A stretch of 64,000 nt of DNA from Phymorhynchus buccinoides (GCA_017654935.2 CM065699.1:45561948-45625947); one strand, 5' to 3'. Counted from the stretch's first letter, positions 11,790-22,785 are shown. Numbers and translations: made by a program. The notes: generated by a model from the sequence alone, not told the origin.

Positions 11790-11994
11790 CCTGCAGTTTC
11801 TGCTGAGCGTCCAGGAAGGAGAAGGTCCCAGTCTCCATCAGTTTGCGGACCTCCTGGGCGCCCCAGTCAAAGACGTTTCCGGCCAGGAGACCCGTGGCCA
11901 GGGCCAGCTGCAGGTCCTCCCCGCTGAGGGCGTACAGGGACTTCAGGTGCTCACCCAGCTGACGTAGGGCTCCCTCGTTCTCCTGCTGCTTTTG
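11790..11994 (-). CDS. PANK4: PANK4 internal exon (start of DUF89 domain)
   Basis: 205 bp from an AAACAG acceptor to a GTGAGG donor, leaving in phase 1 to fit the next exon. It encodes 'LAGNVFDWGAQEVRKLM' and ends in 'AQQKLQ'. The 'LLAGNVFDWGA' block is diagnostic of PANK4/DUF89. A SINE A copy lies about 50 bp upstream on the gene's strand. Confidence 0.92.
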
Positions 11995-12044
11995 CTGTTT
12001 GGGATTTACAGCAAAGTACAGTATTTTTGGACACACCTTGTGTA

Positions 12045-12440
12045 GAGTGTAGAGTGGCACAGTGGTAACGCGTTCGCTTCGTGTCAAGTAAACCCGAGTT
12101 CGAACCTGGGTACAGGGAATTTTTCCTCTCACTTTGCACAAGGCCTTGCGGTCTGAACGTGGAGTCTTTCTGATGAGACAATAAACCGAGGTCCTGTGTG
12201 CCCATGCACTTAGCACACGTTAAACCCAGTGGCAACGAAAAAGTTGTTATTTGGTCAAAATTTACCCCCCCCCCTTTCCTTTCTCTTCAATCACACAAAA
12301 ATCGCATGCAAAAAAAACAACAAAAAACAAATTGGGTGGCGCGCCTCTGGCTGCGACGCGCTCTCCAGGTGGGAGCAACCCGAATTTCACAGAGACGCCT
12401 CTGTGACTATAATGCACCTAACTATAACTATTAGTATTTC
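12045..12440 (+). mobile_element. SINE family A, tRNA-derived
   Basis: It has an RNA polymerase III-like box A (tggcacagtggtaacgcg, 12055-12072) and box B (gagttcgaacctggg, 12096-12110). A body with 'gatgagacaataaaccgagg' and a tail module ('ccaggtgggagcaaccc') follow. The body resembles the conserved core of the MetaSINE superfamily as I remember it; that assignment is tentative. A sister copy lies at 41999-42352 and a tail-only copy at 3043-3130. Confidence 0.75.
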
Positions 12441-12803
12441 TGCTAATTTTACGTCCTAAACAAGTTCCAGAAGCGTTTTGTCCGGTCAATCAGTTGGCGT
12501 GTTTGGCCTCGTACCGCACTGCTTCACAGTGCCGAGTGCGCGAGAGGCTTAGGCTACTCACGCTTCACTTCATTCGTGCTAACAAGTAACATTTATAACT
12601 GTTCTTTTGCACAACGCCATTGTTTCTCTGCACTAATAACCATAACCTAACCGAGGATTCTAAGGTAAGCACGTTTTATTTTCTTATTGTGGTGTACATT
12701 TTTAACTGCTTGGTGGATTCGCGAACTTGTCATGGGTCCGAAAAATCATGGGGAAAACAGTGCTCAAGCAAGAACTCGTTTGGGGTCCGGTCCAAAAGAT
12801 AAA

Positions 12804-13657
12804 ATGAACATGAATGCAAATTCTCCGCTGTTGCTCTCTCCCTGGCAGTGTCCGTATTGCGATAGTCCTTGTGACGACGAGACAGATGGGGGTCCGGCAA
12901 TAGATTGCTTCTCATGCAAAAAATGGACACACCAAAAATACGCTAACATAAATGACGAAACCTACGAAATTCTGAACAAACCACAGTACAACTGGGTGTG
13001 TGAGGCTTGCCTTCAGGATAAACCAGTGGAGAAAATGGATGATTCTAAGCTGATAAAAAGATGCTGCAGGGAATCAGTGTGAGAATGCAAACCCTTGAGG
13101 AAAGATTTAAAGAGAGTAATCTTGAGAAAAAAAATCGAGGAAGTTGTGGACATGAAGTTAGCTGAAGCAATGGAAGAAAATGAAGACAGGGAAAGAAGAA
13201 AGAAAAATATGATCTTGACCAACATAAAAGAAAGTGCTAAGGACACAGGGGTTGAGAGAGCAAAAGACGACCTTTTGTCAGTGAAAGAGACGATCAGCAA
13301 GGTAACTGATATTATGGAGGGTGAGATCATCAGTGTCACAAGATTGGGGAGTCTGGGGGGTAACAGACCTCGTTTGATGAAAGTGTCGCTCAAAACTGTA
13401 GAGAAGAAAGAGGACATTCTAAGGAATGCTCCAAAGGTCAACCCAAAAGGGACAGAGACAAAGAAAAAGATATCTATAAATCCAGATCTGACCCCCAAGG
13501 AAAGAGAGCTTAATAAAGCTCTCAGGAAAGAACTGAAAGAGAGAAGAGATGATGGTGAGGAAAACCTCATCATTCGGGGAAACAAAACAGTCAAAAGAAG
13601 GGACCAAGGGGACAGAGGTCCATCCTCACACAAAAAGGGGGACACTGACCAACACTG
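12804..13657 (+). pseudogene. LINE ORF1 remnant (PHD finger, coiled coil, RRM-like)
   Basis: The first part (about 12840-13020) has 'CPYCDSPC', 'CFSCKKWTH' and 'WVCEACL', the spacing of a Cys4-His-Cys3 PHD finger. The Cys expected two residues after the His is Tyr (THQKY). A stop at about 13080 separates this from the frame beginning near 13095, which has a charged coiled-coil stretch, 'RRKKNMILTNI' and 'NPDLTPKERELNKALRKELK', matching the RRM/CTD layout of LINE ORF1 proteins. ORF1p normally binds its own RNA. Confidence 0.75.
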
Positions 13658-13719
13658 ACTGAAAACAAAAATGTAAATAGTGTAAATAAAGAAACAAGAA
13701 GGGACGGGGGAAATAGCAC

Positions 13720-15861
13720 TTGTTTGTACAAACATTTTTGTCCTGTTTTGTATTCAAATGTAGACAGCTTTCCCAACAAAAAGACTGAATTACTGATCAG
13801 AATTGACGAATTAAGGCCTGACATCATAGCTTTGACTGAAATAATACCAAAAACCAAAATATGAAAAGAAATATCATTAGAGGAATACAATATATCAGGG
13901 TATGATGCTTTCTGTAATAGTAAAACCCCATACAGAGGAGCAATGTTATATATCAAACAAACTTTAAATGCTGTGGAATGTTAGGATTTAGGAAATTCTG
14001 ATTATGAGGAAAGTGCTTGGTGCTCTATCACTGGAAACAATAAGGAAAAGACTTTGGTAGGATGTATTTATAGAAAACACGAGACAGAAGAAAACACAAA
14101 TAGACTTTTTGATCTTTTAAAAAGTAAAAACGTAAACTCATTTGACAAAATCTGTATTATGAGAGATTTGAACTTTCCAAAAATCAGATGGTATAATCAA
14201 GGGAGCAATCAAAGTAATAACGATAAAATAAAGGAAAAGTTACAGGATGCATTTTTGGTTCAGAAAGTAAAAAGACCCACACGCAGGATGAAAGGAGATG
14301 TGCCCAGCCATTTAGACTGGGTACTGGTCAGTGATTCTAATCTTACGTCAGTTATAGAACACTTAGCCCCTCTAGGGAAAAGTGACCATGATCTGTTATG
14401 TTTTCAACTACATGTCTCAAAACAGGATTTAAGCAATGAAACACAATACAGGTATGACTTGGGAAAGGGAAATTTTCAGGAAATGAGAGAAGATTTAAAT
14501 AAGATGGATTGGTCACTCATCAATTATAATAATGTAAATGAGACATGGGACTATATCAAAACTGTTATTATAAATTCAATGGATAAGCACATTCCAAAGG
14601 TAAATAATCAAAACACTACAAGATATAAGCCACTTTGGTTAAATAAAAAATGTCTTAAGGCAGTGAAGAAGAAATTCAATGCATTTCAGAGATACCTGCA
14701 ACATATATCAGGACAAAACCATCCCCAAAAAAAGAAAAAGAAAAGGAAAAAAGGACGAAACTACTGTTACTTGAAATATATTAAAGAGAGAGATAAATGT
14801 AAAAAAAGAAATTAGAAAAACTATGAAAGGAAACTTGCAAATCAATGTAAAACAAACTCGAAGTACTTTTGGAAGTATGTTCAAGAAAAGTTAAAAATGT
14901 CGACAGGAATTAGTGCCTTAAAAAAAGAAAATGGGGATATGGCCACAACAGACGAAAATAAAGCTAATACGCTAAATGACTTCTTTTCAGGTGTTTTTAC
15001 AAGAGAAAATACAACTACAATACCTGTAATTGAACAAAAATCAAAATCTAATGGAAATAAATTAGAAGACATTAAAATAAAGAAATAAATTGTAAAGAAG
15101 AAACTTGAAAATCTTGATGCTTCTAAAGCTCAGGGACCAGATAAAATACCAGCCAGAGTGCTAAAAGAATTAGCAAGTGTCTTAAATGTACCATTAACTA
15201 AACTATTTTGTAAAACTATTGAAGGGGGAGAAATCCCAGAGGATTGGAAAAAAGCTGAAGTAATAGCTATATATAAGAAAGGAGGCAAGTCAGACCCAGG
15301 AAATTACAGACCTATAAGTTTAACCAGTATAACTTCTAAAGTTTTTGAGTCAATAGTAAGAGATAATGTTGTTAAGTATTTTACAGAAAATAAGTTATTA
15401 AGTGATTGTCAACATGGGTTTAGAAGTAAAAAGTCTTGCGCTACACAGTTACTGCAAGTTATGGAAGATTTTACAAGCTTAGTTGACAAAGGAGAGAGTA
15501 TATATGTTATTTACCTAGATTTCAGAAAGGCCTTTGATTCGGTTCCTCATCAAAGATTATTGATTAAATTAGCAGCCTATGGGATTGGGGGAAAGTTATT
15601 AAAATGGATTAAAAGCTTTTTTTGGACAGAACACAAATAGTACGTATAGGTACATCTTATTCAGGTGAAGCAAAGGTTGTTAGTGGAATACCCCAGGGTA
15701 GTATATTGGGTCCAACATTATTTTTAATATTCATAAATGATCTGCCAGAAGAGGTAAATAGCACATGCAAAGTATTTGCAGATGATACTAAAGTATACAA
15801 CACTTCAAGCAATAGAGACACATTACAAGCAGATTTATATATAATGTTTAACAGGGTGTAG
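13720..15861 (+). pseudogene. LINE ORF2 remnant (APE endonuclease + reverse transcriptase)
   Basis: Endonuclease motifs run from 'YSNVDSFPNKKTELL' and 'PDIIALTEI' to 'RDLNFP' (normally GDLN) and the terminal 'SDHD'. In-frame stops lie near 13861 and 13982. The reverse transcriptase begins around 15110 ('SKAQGPDKIPARVLKEL') and shows 'YKKGGKSDPGNYRPISLT', 'IYLDFRKAFDSVPH', '[14 protein letters not shown]' and the catalytic 'FADD'. FADDTK with this palm layout points to the CR1/Jockey group. A frameshift lies near 15630. Confidence 0.85.
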
Positions 15862-16436
15862 GGAATAGTGGGGTGAGTGCACTATGCACTAGGCACGCAC
15901 AAAGTGGTTTGTTGCAGCACCAATTTTCAACATGTAGACTGGGTCAGTAAGCTTAGGCAGTAGAGCTTGCAAATTACAATATCACACAGTGACAGACAGA
16001 CAGACACACACAAACGCACATGGCTGCATTCAAGATGCAATGAACTCCTTTTCTTTCAGAATTGAAAGTACTTCTTCATGGCCATTTTGATTTGTTACGT
16101 ATGTGTCCGGTCTTCAGTTGCCTGGTCCCCGTGCTGTCCCTCAGCCGACTCATTCCGGATTTCGAAGGAGCTCACTGACAAGTAGCTATGACTTGTACGG
16201 GTCTGTCCACTGGGTGTTGAATCGAGTTTTCCTTCTCATTGGATTGGGGCTTTTACGGCTCCCCAGCCTGACCGCTCTAGCTCCAACCACTCTTGGAGGA
16301 GAGGCCAAGAACTAGTTTTTCTATCGCGCCGGTTGTATGCGCCCGTGCTGCGTTCGCCATGACTAGGTCATGCCCACCCTGCCCCATGTCCCCCGCAGGA
16401 ACACCCACATTAACGTGGCGAGGAGGTGCGGACAAT
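15862..16436. other. Unclassified, partly GC-rich intronic sequence
   Basis: A GC-rich stretch at about 16100-16440 has an unusual composition for the neighbourhood and could be part of another retroelement's 5' region, but no domain is recognisable. Confidence 0.3.
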
Positions 16437-16745
16437 AGTCAAAGTCAAAGTCAAAAATGTTTTATTATCACGTTAGGTGAAATTACAGCATGGTCTCGTA
16501 CAAGCACAATACAATTAAATAAAAACATTTGCATGCATGAAAAATGGAAACAAAACTAAGGAAAAATGAATGACAAATCATGCTTAGCAAAAAATATTTG
16601 AACATACAATGGACTATGGAGTTTACTCTTACGCTAGGGACGCACTGAGGCACCGTAAGTGAGAGATCTTCACAGGGCAGAACTGAGAGTACAAAAAGGT
16701 ACACATATATAAACAGAGACATGCAAAACAAGTTCAGACGAACCA
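16437..16745 (-). mobile_element. 3' end of a LINE with (GACTTT)n tail
   Basis: On the minus strand the sequence ends '...aaaacatttttgactttgac' with repeated GACTTT units. The same kind of tail ends another element at 30645-30660 and its copy at 63958-63975. A hexamer tail is a usual 3' terminus for CR1/Jockey-like LINEs. The fragment upstream carries no recognisable coding. Confidence 0.5.
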
Positions 16746-16769
16746 CCAACGGCTGAGGTCAATTCTCAC

Positions 16770-16857
16770 CTGCTGTATGGATCAGGAAGTTGAACTCGGC
16801 AGACACTGGCTGTCTGGTGTCACCACAAACCTGCGCACGGTCCCAGTCCCGTAGTCA
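16770..16857 (-). CDS. PANK4: PANK4 exon upstream of DUF89 core, with apparent indels
   Basis: 88 bp between a GTGCAG acceptor and a GTGAGA donor. The PANK4-like residues appear in three successive frames: 'YGTGTVR' first, 'DTRQPVSAEFNF' second and 'PDPYS' third. In vertebrate PANK4 these form one continuous segment. Two single-base indels therefore break the exon. It lies within 500 bp of a contig end, so consensus error is more likely than pseudogenisation. No further upstream PANK4 exon is seen, so the kinase-like half is missing. Confidence 0.7.
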
Positions 16858-17269
16858 CTGCACATAATACAAATATCATATTTAAAAAAATGCTTTGGAT
16901 TCTGCTGCGGAAAGTAAAATTAATAACATTTAAAAAATGGAAATTACTTATCGCATAAAATTAAGCTAGGATGGTGTAACATCTAAGTATGGAATTGGTG
17001 TAACAATCTCCAGTTACTGTTTCTTTGCGTTTCCTTATTTCTTCAGAGTTATTTATCCTTGAACTGTTCTTTGTCATGTTTTTTAGGAGATGCAAGGATC
17101 GTTGAGTTGGGATAAGTGACGCCGTATGCAGGGTAAAAGAAGACAACGGAGTAGCGAGGACGGGGCGGAGGAGGCAGGGCCTGGGAGATAGAGGAAGGCC
17201 GGGGAAGGGGAGGGAGATAGAAGGAGGAGGCTGTGGAGGGAGAGAGGAGAGAGAGAAGCGGGGAAAAGT

Positions 17270-17769
17270 NNNNNNNNNNNNNNNNNNNNNNNNNNNNNNN
17301 NNNNNNNNNNNNNNNNNNNNNNNNNNNNNNNNNNNNNNNNNNNNNNNNNNNNNNNNNNNNNNNNNNNNNNNNNNNNNNNNNNNNNNNNNNNNNNNNNNNN
17401 NNNNNNNNNNNNNNNNNNNNNNNNNNNNNNNNNNNNNNNNNNNNNNNNNNNNNNNNNNNNNNNNNNNNNNNNNNNNNNNNNNNNNNNNNNNNNNNNNNNN
17501 NNNNNNNNNNNNNNNNNNNNNNNNNNNNNNNNNNNNNNNNNNNNNNNNNNNNNNNNNNNNNNNNNNNNNNNNNNNNNNNNNNNNNNNNNNNNNNNNNNNN
17601 NNNNNNNNNNNNNNNNNNNNNNNNNNNNNNNNNNNNNNNNNNNNNNNNNNNNNNNNNNNNNNNNNNNNNNNNNNNNNNNNNNNNNNNNNNNNNNNNNNNN
17701 NNNNNNNNNNNNNNNNNNNNNNNNNNNNNNNNNNNNNNNNNNNNNNNNNNNNNNNNNNNNNNNNNNNNN
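17270..17769. other. Assembly gap, exactly 500 N
   Basis: A run of exactly 500 N. The ~120 bases before it are an unusual G/A-rich sequence, as are the ~95 bases before the second 500-N gap. A fixed size indicates a scaffolding placeholder, so the order and orientation across it are not sequence-proven. Confidence 0.99.
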
Positions 17770-18228
17770 AAGTAGAATCTTTAAACTGCCCTTTCCACAT
17801 GTTGAAAATAGATTTAAATTTACAAATTTTAAACCAAGATACATTTTGTACATAAACATAACGTCATAAATAATGAAGTAATATGTCCCTCTAAACAGAC
17901 GCTGGAACAGGGGGACATGCCTCTATCTTTTTGCTCCCCCTCCCCCCCCCCATTTTCTCCGGATTTACAATGTGTTCGTTAATCAAACCTGGTACACATA
18001 TTGATATTTATGCAAGCTTTCAAACAACAAACAGTGATTTGATTATTCATAAACGATATTAAAGAAACGCCATAAACAGATAAAATTTTTGGATATTAGA
18101 GGGTATTGGAATAACATCAATGAATCAGTCATTTCAGGAATTACAACACTTCATGTAGTCAACAATCATTAATCCCATGTGGTAGTGGTGTGCTTGGGCC
18201 TGAAGTAATAATGGGTATGGCCACTCAC
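17770..18228. other. AT-rich DNA, no recognised feature
   Basis: Start of the second contig. I find neither the missing 5' exons of PANK4 nor a continuation of the exon at 18229-18391. Confidence 0.4.
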
Positions 18229-18391
18229 CTCGCTTTACTTTTGCTGAGAGGATGTTATTCGACGTTTGTTGTGACGTCAAGATTATTGATTGTTCTGTGG
18301 TGAATGCGTCTAAACAAATAAAAAGAATAATGGCTCCAACAAACACTAGTCTGCGTTCGCATCTCGACCATTCCAACGGAAGTTTCGCCAT
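18229..18391 (-). CDS. Possible first exon of an unknown secreted or membrane protein
   Basis: ATG at 18389-18391 in the context TAAGATGGCG opens 54 codons that end at a strong GTGAGT donor (18223-18228), leaving in phase 1. Residues 13-32 are basic then hydrophobic (RRLVFVGAIILFICLDAFTT), as in a signal peptide or signal anchor, and the exon ends in a basic 'KVKR'. I do not recognise the family and see no second exon before the gap. It points away from GSS exon 1, which starts 6 kb to the right. It could be chance, but the ATG context, leader and donor together are suggestive. Confidence 0.45.
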
Positions 18392-18719
18392 CTTAGTCCT
18401 TATTTGTGTGTGAGCAACGTGAAAATGTTATTTAAATGTGTAAAAAAAACATCCAGATGTTATAAATACGGTTTAGATAAGTTTTGAATTGGAACAGTCA
18501 AATACGCAGCATCGATCTGGCATTTTTCAAAACAAAGTTACTGACTAAGATGGCGGTCTCCCATAATATAGGCGCTCCTTGTGGCCGGATATGACGACAC
18601 GTGGGTACCAGCCATAGATATAAACAACTTATAGATGAGAGGTAAAGTAAAAGTTTTAAAAGGAGCATACGCAGCTCCATTCGAACCTAAAAACGTTTCA
18701 GCATTATTTCCTACTACAC

Positions 18720-18944
18720 ATAGGGGAAGACGGGGTTAAAAATGCGCATGGGCGGGTAAGAAGTCCACCCCAATTATCTCACGAAATAAAGGAAAATTTC
18801 AGTCAAATGTACCCATGAGACGAATGCTAAACATTAACAGCTCGTCTCAGGGGCAAAATGAGACTGAAATTTGCTTCATTTCATGAGATAATTGGGGTGG
18901 GCTTCTTACCTCGCCCATGCGCTTTTTACCCCGTCTTACCCTAG
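18720..18944. mobile_element. MITE with ~80-bp inverted repeats
   Basis: Both ends read inward from CTAGGG/TAGGGG + 'aagacgggg' through 'gcgcatgggcg' and 'caccccaattatctca' to 'aaatttcagtc', with few mismatches, around a ~50-bp centre. It is a nonautonomous foldback-type element. A TA may be the target site. Confidence 0.8.
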
Positions 18945-19630
18945 GACACTTGTATGCAAACTGTATCTATGTAACCTACCTTTTGTCACATTCTTCAAGA
19001 TAAAGTGAGCGCACACGCTTTTATTTCGCAAAAATCGGTCTCCTGGGGCAGATTTGCCAGCTGCCATTGAATCTCACCAAAAATGGGATTTGTGCGATAA
19101 TCCAATTGGCGTGACGTAGATTAGGGGAAATCAAATACGGCACCTGTTGACTGATGTTGAACTATTTGAAGAGAATCTGATTTACCCGTTTATGGTCCGT
19201 TTTTAATAATGGAACTTGTTGGGACACTTTCAGACCTAGCTTATGACGTAACGCTGTCAGACTATACGTATTATTATTATGACGCCAAGTAGTACACCTT
19301 CAAGTTCCTCTCTTCTTGTTCTAGTCCAGGCGAAATTATAAAGTGTACCTTGTTTTGTGATATATATTAGGTTTTTATGCCGATCTAACATGATTTGAGG
19401 GTGCTGATGCGCTGTGCTGAATCCAAATCCGTTAAGGGCCAAGTTGTAAATGTTGGACATTTTTAGATATGACGTAATATTCAAAATGGCAGCCACATGA
19501 CTTTAGAGAACTGTAAAAACATGTACTTAACGTAGTTATTTTGTAGCTAATGCTTTTTTTGTAAGAAAAACAGTATAATTTGCTGAAATGATTCAAAAAC
19601 TATGTGAACTATATCCTATTTTAGTACTTA
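18945..19630. other. No recognised feature
   Basis: AT-rich sequence without an exon-like frame or bounded repeat that I can support. Confidence 0.4.
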
Positions 19631-20041
19631 TTAGCCCCCAGCCACTCTGCAGAGAGGGCTATCACAATCTTTCATGTCCTTTCATTTGCCTGGCAATTAT
19701 CTTAAGAACCATGTCACAGGATCACTGCATTGAAATACATGCAAAACTTCGTGAGATTTTTGCGATTATGTGTTTCGGGGTTTGAACCCCGTAACTGGAC
19801 GCGACCTTGACCTTAATGTAAAACTAAATACATCAGTGGATAGCTTGCCTCTTGGCAAACTAGTATACCAAATTTGATGATGATAGACTGAATAGTTTTT
19901 GAGAAAAACGGACGAAAAGCCGGACGGACGGACATGGACGGACGGACACCGGACGGAAGACGGACACCGGATGGACAGACAGACGGACGGACGGACCAGA
20001 CAAAAACAATAGCCTCCCCGAACCTTCGGCTCGGGGACTAA
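19631..20041. repeat. Dispersed repeat with GGAC-rich tract
   Basis: Begins 'ttagcccccagcc' and ends in the near-inverse 'ggctcggggactaa', enclosing a (GGAC)n-like tract at about 19915-19995. Near-inverted ends plus an internal simple repeat suggest a nonautonomous mobile element. Confidence 0.5.
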
Positions 20042-20182
20042 AAACGAACTTTGACATCGTAAGAACAAGATATTAGAAAACATTAAAATTAAATACATGC
20101 GGGGAACATATACCCCCAGCCCCTCCACTCTCTCCATCCCCTCCCTCTCCATCCCCCCACCCCGCAGCAGCTGGAGTCTCCC

Positions 20183-21775
20183 TCACACGACAAAACTGAT
20201 CATACTGTCTTTTAATTTTACATTTTGTAAAAAAGCGTTGGACAGAACATGATCTATCTGCTCACTCTCTCTCACAATGCACCCCTGCCAGTCTTTTTCT
20301 CTCCACTCTGAGGAAAACTTTTGCATACTTTGCTTTTTGGGGGTTTTCCGTGTCTCACACACCACACTCTCACGCACACACACTTCATTGAAATGCACCC
20401 ATTCAGACCGCGGCCATGTTACACGAGAAGCCTTGCTGAAGGCGCCCTTCTCGTTGGTCTGGAAACCGGCAAAGGCTCCATCGGTCACTGCAGTTTCTGG
20501 CACTTTCCTCTTCTGCATGTGGAGCGCGAGGGAGGAGCGGGCTGTCTCACGAACCTGCTCATCGTCATTGTTGAGCACCGACAGCCTGAAGGAGAGCTGC
20601 TTGGCGCTGTAGAGTGCTGCTGGGTTCAGGATGCCGAGGCTACCCTGAGACCTTGGTGTGAACAGGTATCTCCTGGTAGAGGACGCGTTCATTTTCAGCC
20701 AGCCCCGGACATGACCAACTATACAGTCCTCCATCTGCTTCAGCCGTTTCACAGTAAAGGTTAGGTTGGAGAAATAGAAGTTCAGCTTAGAGCAAGCCAT
20801 TATGTTGATAGTTTCCAACTAGGCAGTAGTGGGGAGGGGGGAGGAGTCAATCTTGTCCAGCACAGATAAAAAGTCACTCACAACATCTGCTGCCTGCTGT
20901 AGTGGGGCGGTGTTGCTGATGTTGAAGTCGTAGCCCAGGTAGGTGTAGGTCTGCTCTCGGTCGTACATGGGCAGAGGCTGATCCTGGATGGTGAGGGAGG
21001 TGTTCCCAGTGCGGTCGTTCCAGCACCAGCGGTTGCCAGACCTCTTGCCGTGCAGGATGGCACACTTTCGGTGTTTGACCTCCATCCCTGATGTGGCCAT
21101 TAACTGGTCTGTCTTTCTCACTGCCTCACTGACGGCAGACCTGTTTACTCTACTCTTTTTCGAGTAGTATTCTACTCCATTTGGACCTGTACTACTCTCC
21201 AAAAGTGAAAATAATGCCCTAATTACTCATTTTCAGTGAACATTGTTTGATGATTTAATTAATAAAGCTACACATTTTGCTCCGAAACTACTCATTTCAG
21301 CCATCCAGACTACTCAAGACTTGTGTAAACAGGTCTGCTGATGGCAGCCTCCGTTGTGCCTGACGCACACACATCGTCCACGTAGCCCTGCACTGGGTTC
21401 GGGTTGGACGTCGGGGGGTAGGGCTGTTCGATCCAGCGGAGCCACTTGTCAATGCCTCGTTCAAAGACAACTACGCTCCATGGGCAGTCCTGGCTGATGC
21501 CTTTCCCACGCTGGATGGGTCTGGTCAGCCCTGCTGATGTCTTCACCTGGAACGTGGAGGCGCGGTAGATGTCCCGAGTGATTTCTACGAACACCTGGGG
21601 GTAACCGGCAGACCTCAACTCGTTGATCATGAACTCATGACCAATGCTGCCGAAGGCATCCTTGATGTCAAAGAATGCTGTGGAGGAAGTGTGGAGAAAG
21701 TCACAGATGTTGGACCGGAGGCAGCAGACATGCTCTTGGACCCCATTCCTTGGCATGGACCCTTTCTGGCGTTAC
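20183..21775 (-). mobile_element. R2/NeSL-like retrotransposon fragment (reverse transcriptase to C-terminus)
   Basis: On the minus strand the reverse transcriptase opens 'QKGSMPRNGVQEH', followed by 'AFFDIKDAFGSIGHEF', 'RGKGISQDC' and 'GYVDDV' in place of the usual FADD, then 'TYLGYDF' and a long C-terminal extension ('NPAALYSAKQLSFRLS'). This layout fits site-specific, restriction-like-endonuclease LINEs of the R2/NeSL type (inference). The 5' half is missing. The frame is broken by a 202-bp MITE at 21136-21337 and by a stop near 20819. Confidence 0.7.
21136..21337. mobile_element. 202-bp MITE inserted in the reverse transcriptase
   Basis: Perfect 13-bp terminal inverted repeats CAGACCTGTTTAC, flanked by CTGACGG at 21129-21135 and CTGATGG at 21338-21344 (one mismatch). 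Removing the element and one flank restores the host's reading frame (...AAIS joined to EAVRK...), which confirms the boundaries and a 7-bp target duplication. The superfamily is unassigned. Confidence 0.88.
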
Positions 21776-21820
21776 GTACAGGTCTGCTTATGTACCTCCG
21801 CATTCTTCAACATTGCTGCA

Positions 21821-21834
21821 CACACACACACACG

Positions 21835-21874
<40 letters not shown>
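21821..21874. repeat. (AC)n microsatellite
   Basis: AC dinucleotide run just beyond the truncated 5' end of the retrotransposon fragment. Confidence 0.95.
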
Positions 21875-21876
<2 letters not shown>

Positions 21877-22034
21877 TACATAAGCAGACATGTACGTAAG
21901 TGGATGCATGGGAGCATGGATGCTGTATAGATAATGAAGGGTCCACTGGGAGGCGAGGCGGAACAGAATGTTAGGGGCGGAGTTGAAGGGAGGGGGAGGG
22001 GAAACATATAACAGCAAAAGGGGTGGGGGAGGCG

Positions 22035-22440
22035 TATTCAGGAGCCCGCATCTCCAATTTTTTATTACCCGTCCAGAGGCGGGGTTGGTTTTGCGATTGG
22101 TTTGTGTGTGTGTGTGTGTGTCTGTGTATCGATTATCTTAAAAACTACTGTTTGGACTTTGATTAAAATTGGCAGAGGGGTAGACAGCTTGAAAAGGAAG
22201 CTTCCTTTCGTTAATCAACACCGTGCTGACCTTGACCTTGACGTTTGACCATGAAAACCGAAATTTCCTTCTTTGGGCTATGTAATTTCCCCCCAGCTTT
22301 ATTTTCGTGAACTAGTGAACAGAATCGCTTCAATTTTTTTGTGGTGGTGTACCATGGTGCAAGGAAGTTTGTATAAAAGTTCAGCTGTATCTCGTGAACT
22401 AGTGAACAGAATCGCTTCAAATTTTGGGCTATGTATTTTA
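22035..22440. repeat. Degenerate repeat with internal duplication
   Basis: A (TG)n tract and 'accttgaccttgacgtttga' precede two copies of 'cgtgaactagtgaacagaat' at about 22306 and 22393, which share neighbouring bases. It looks like a decayed dispersed repeat. Confidence 0.4.
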
Positions 22441-22597
22441 TGCGTTCTGTAAGGGTGGAAAGTGGTGTGTTTATTGGGGGGTGGGTGGGGAGAGGACATA
22501 ACTCTGGCCGGGTTGCATTGTCACAATGCCTTGCTGCCGCTCGGCGATGCACTTACAATGCGTTGCTGCCGCTCGGCGATGCCCTTGTTCAATCAAT

Positions 22598-22785
22598 GTG
22601 GCGGTACCATAGCCGATGAGGTTTAACCGAGGCGTGGTTACCGCTACACCTATCTATATTGTTAAAAACTCGGGACTTTACTGGTGTTGCACTGCTCCGG
22701 GCATTGCAGCCAGTATTGTTCCCACCATCTTTGTATTTACAAATGTTCCATATGTGTCTATGACCGAGAGGACGTAAAACATCAT
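22598..22785 (+). mobile_element. SINE family C copy
   Basis: Starts 'gtggcggtaccatagccg', continues 'gatgaggtttaaccgaggcg', and ends 'accgagaggacgtaaaac'. Other copies lie at 34123-34335 (minus), 41557-41756 and 60284-60480. The copy at 41557-41756 has a 13-bp target-site duplication, which supports retroposition. Confidence 0.75.

Larger units (their letters stand above)
12690..15861 (+). mobile_element. CR1/Jockey-type LINE, inactive, 3'-truncated
   Basis: A plus-strand non-LTR retrotransposon with ORF1 (PHD-like finger, coiled coil, RRM-like region) followed by ORF2 (APE endonuclease and reverse transcriptase). The reverse transcriptase stops about 25 residues after 'FADDTK' and the sequence beyond 15861 is unrelated, so thumb and 3' UTR are missing. 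Several stops and frameshifts make it dead. LINEs are usually 5'-truncated, so a missing 3' end suggests a later deletion or break. It lies in the PANK4 intron between the exons at 16857 and 11994. Confidence 0.88.

Noticed and set aside
12055..12110. A functional tRNA gene
   Set aside because: Box A and B motifs are present, but no cloverleaf acceptor stem closes. The motifs belong to a SINE head with a second dispersed copy.
17233..17775. Open frames across the N runs (17270-17769 and 41001-41500)
   Set aside because: They consist of unknown bases and carry no information.
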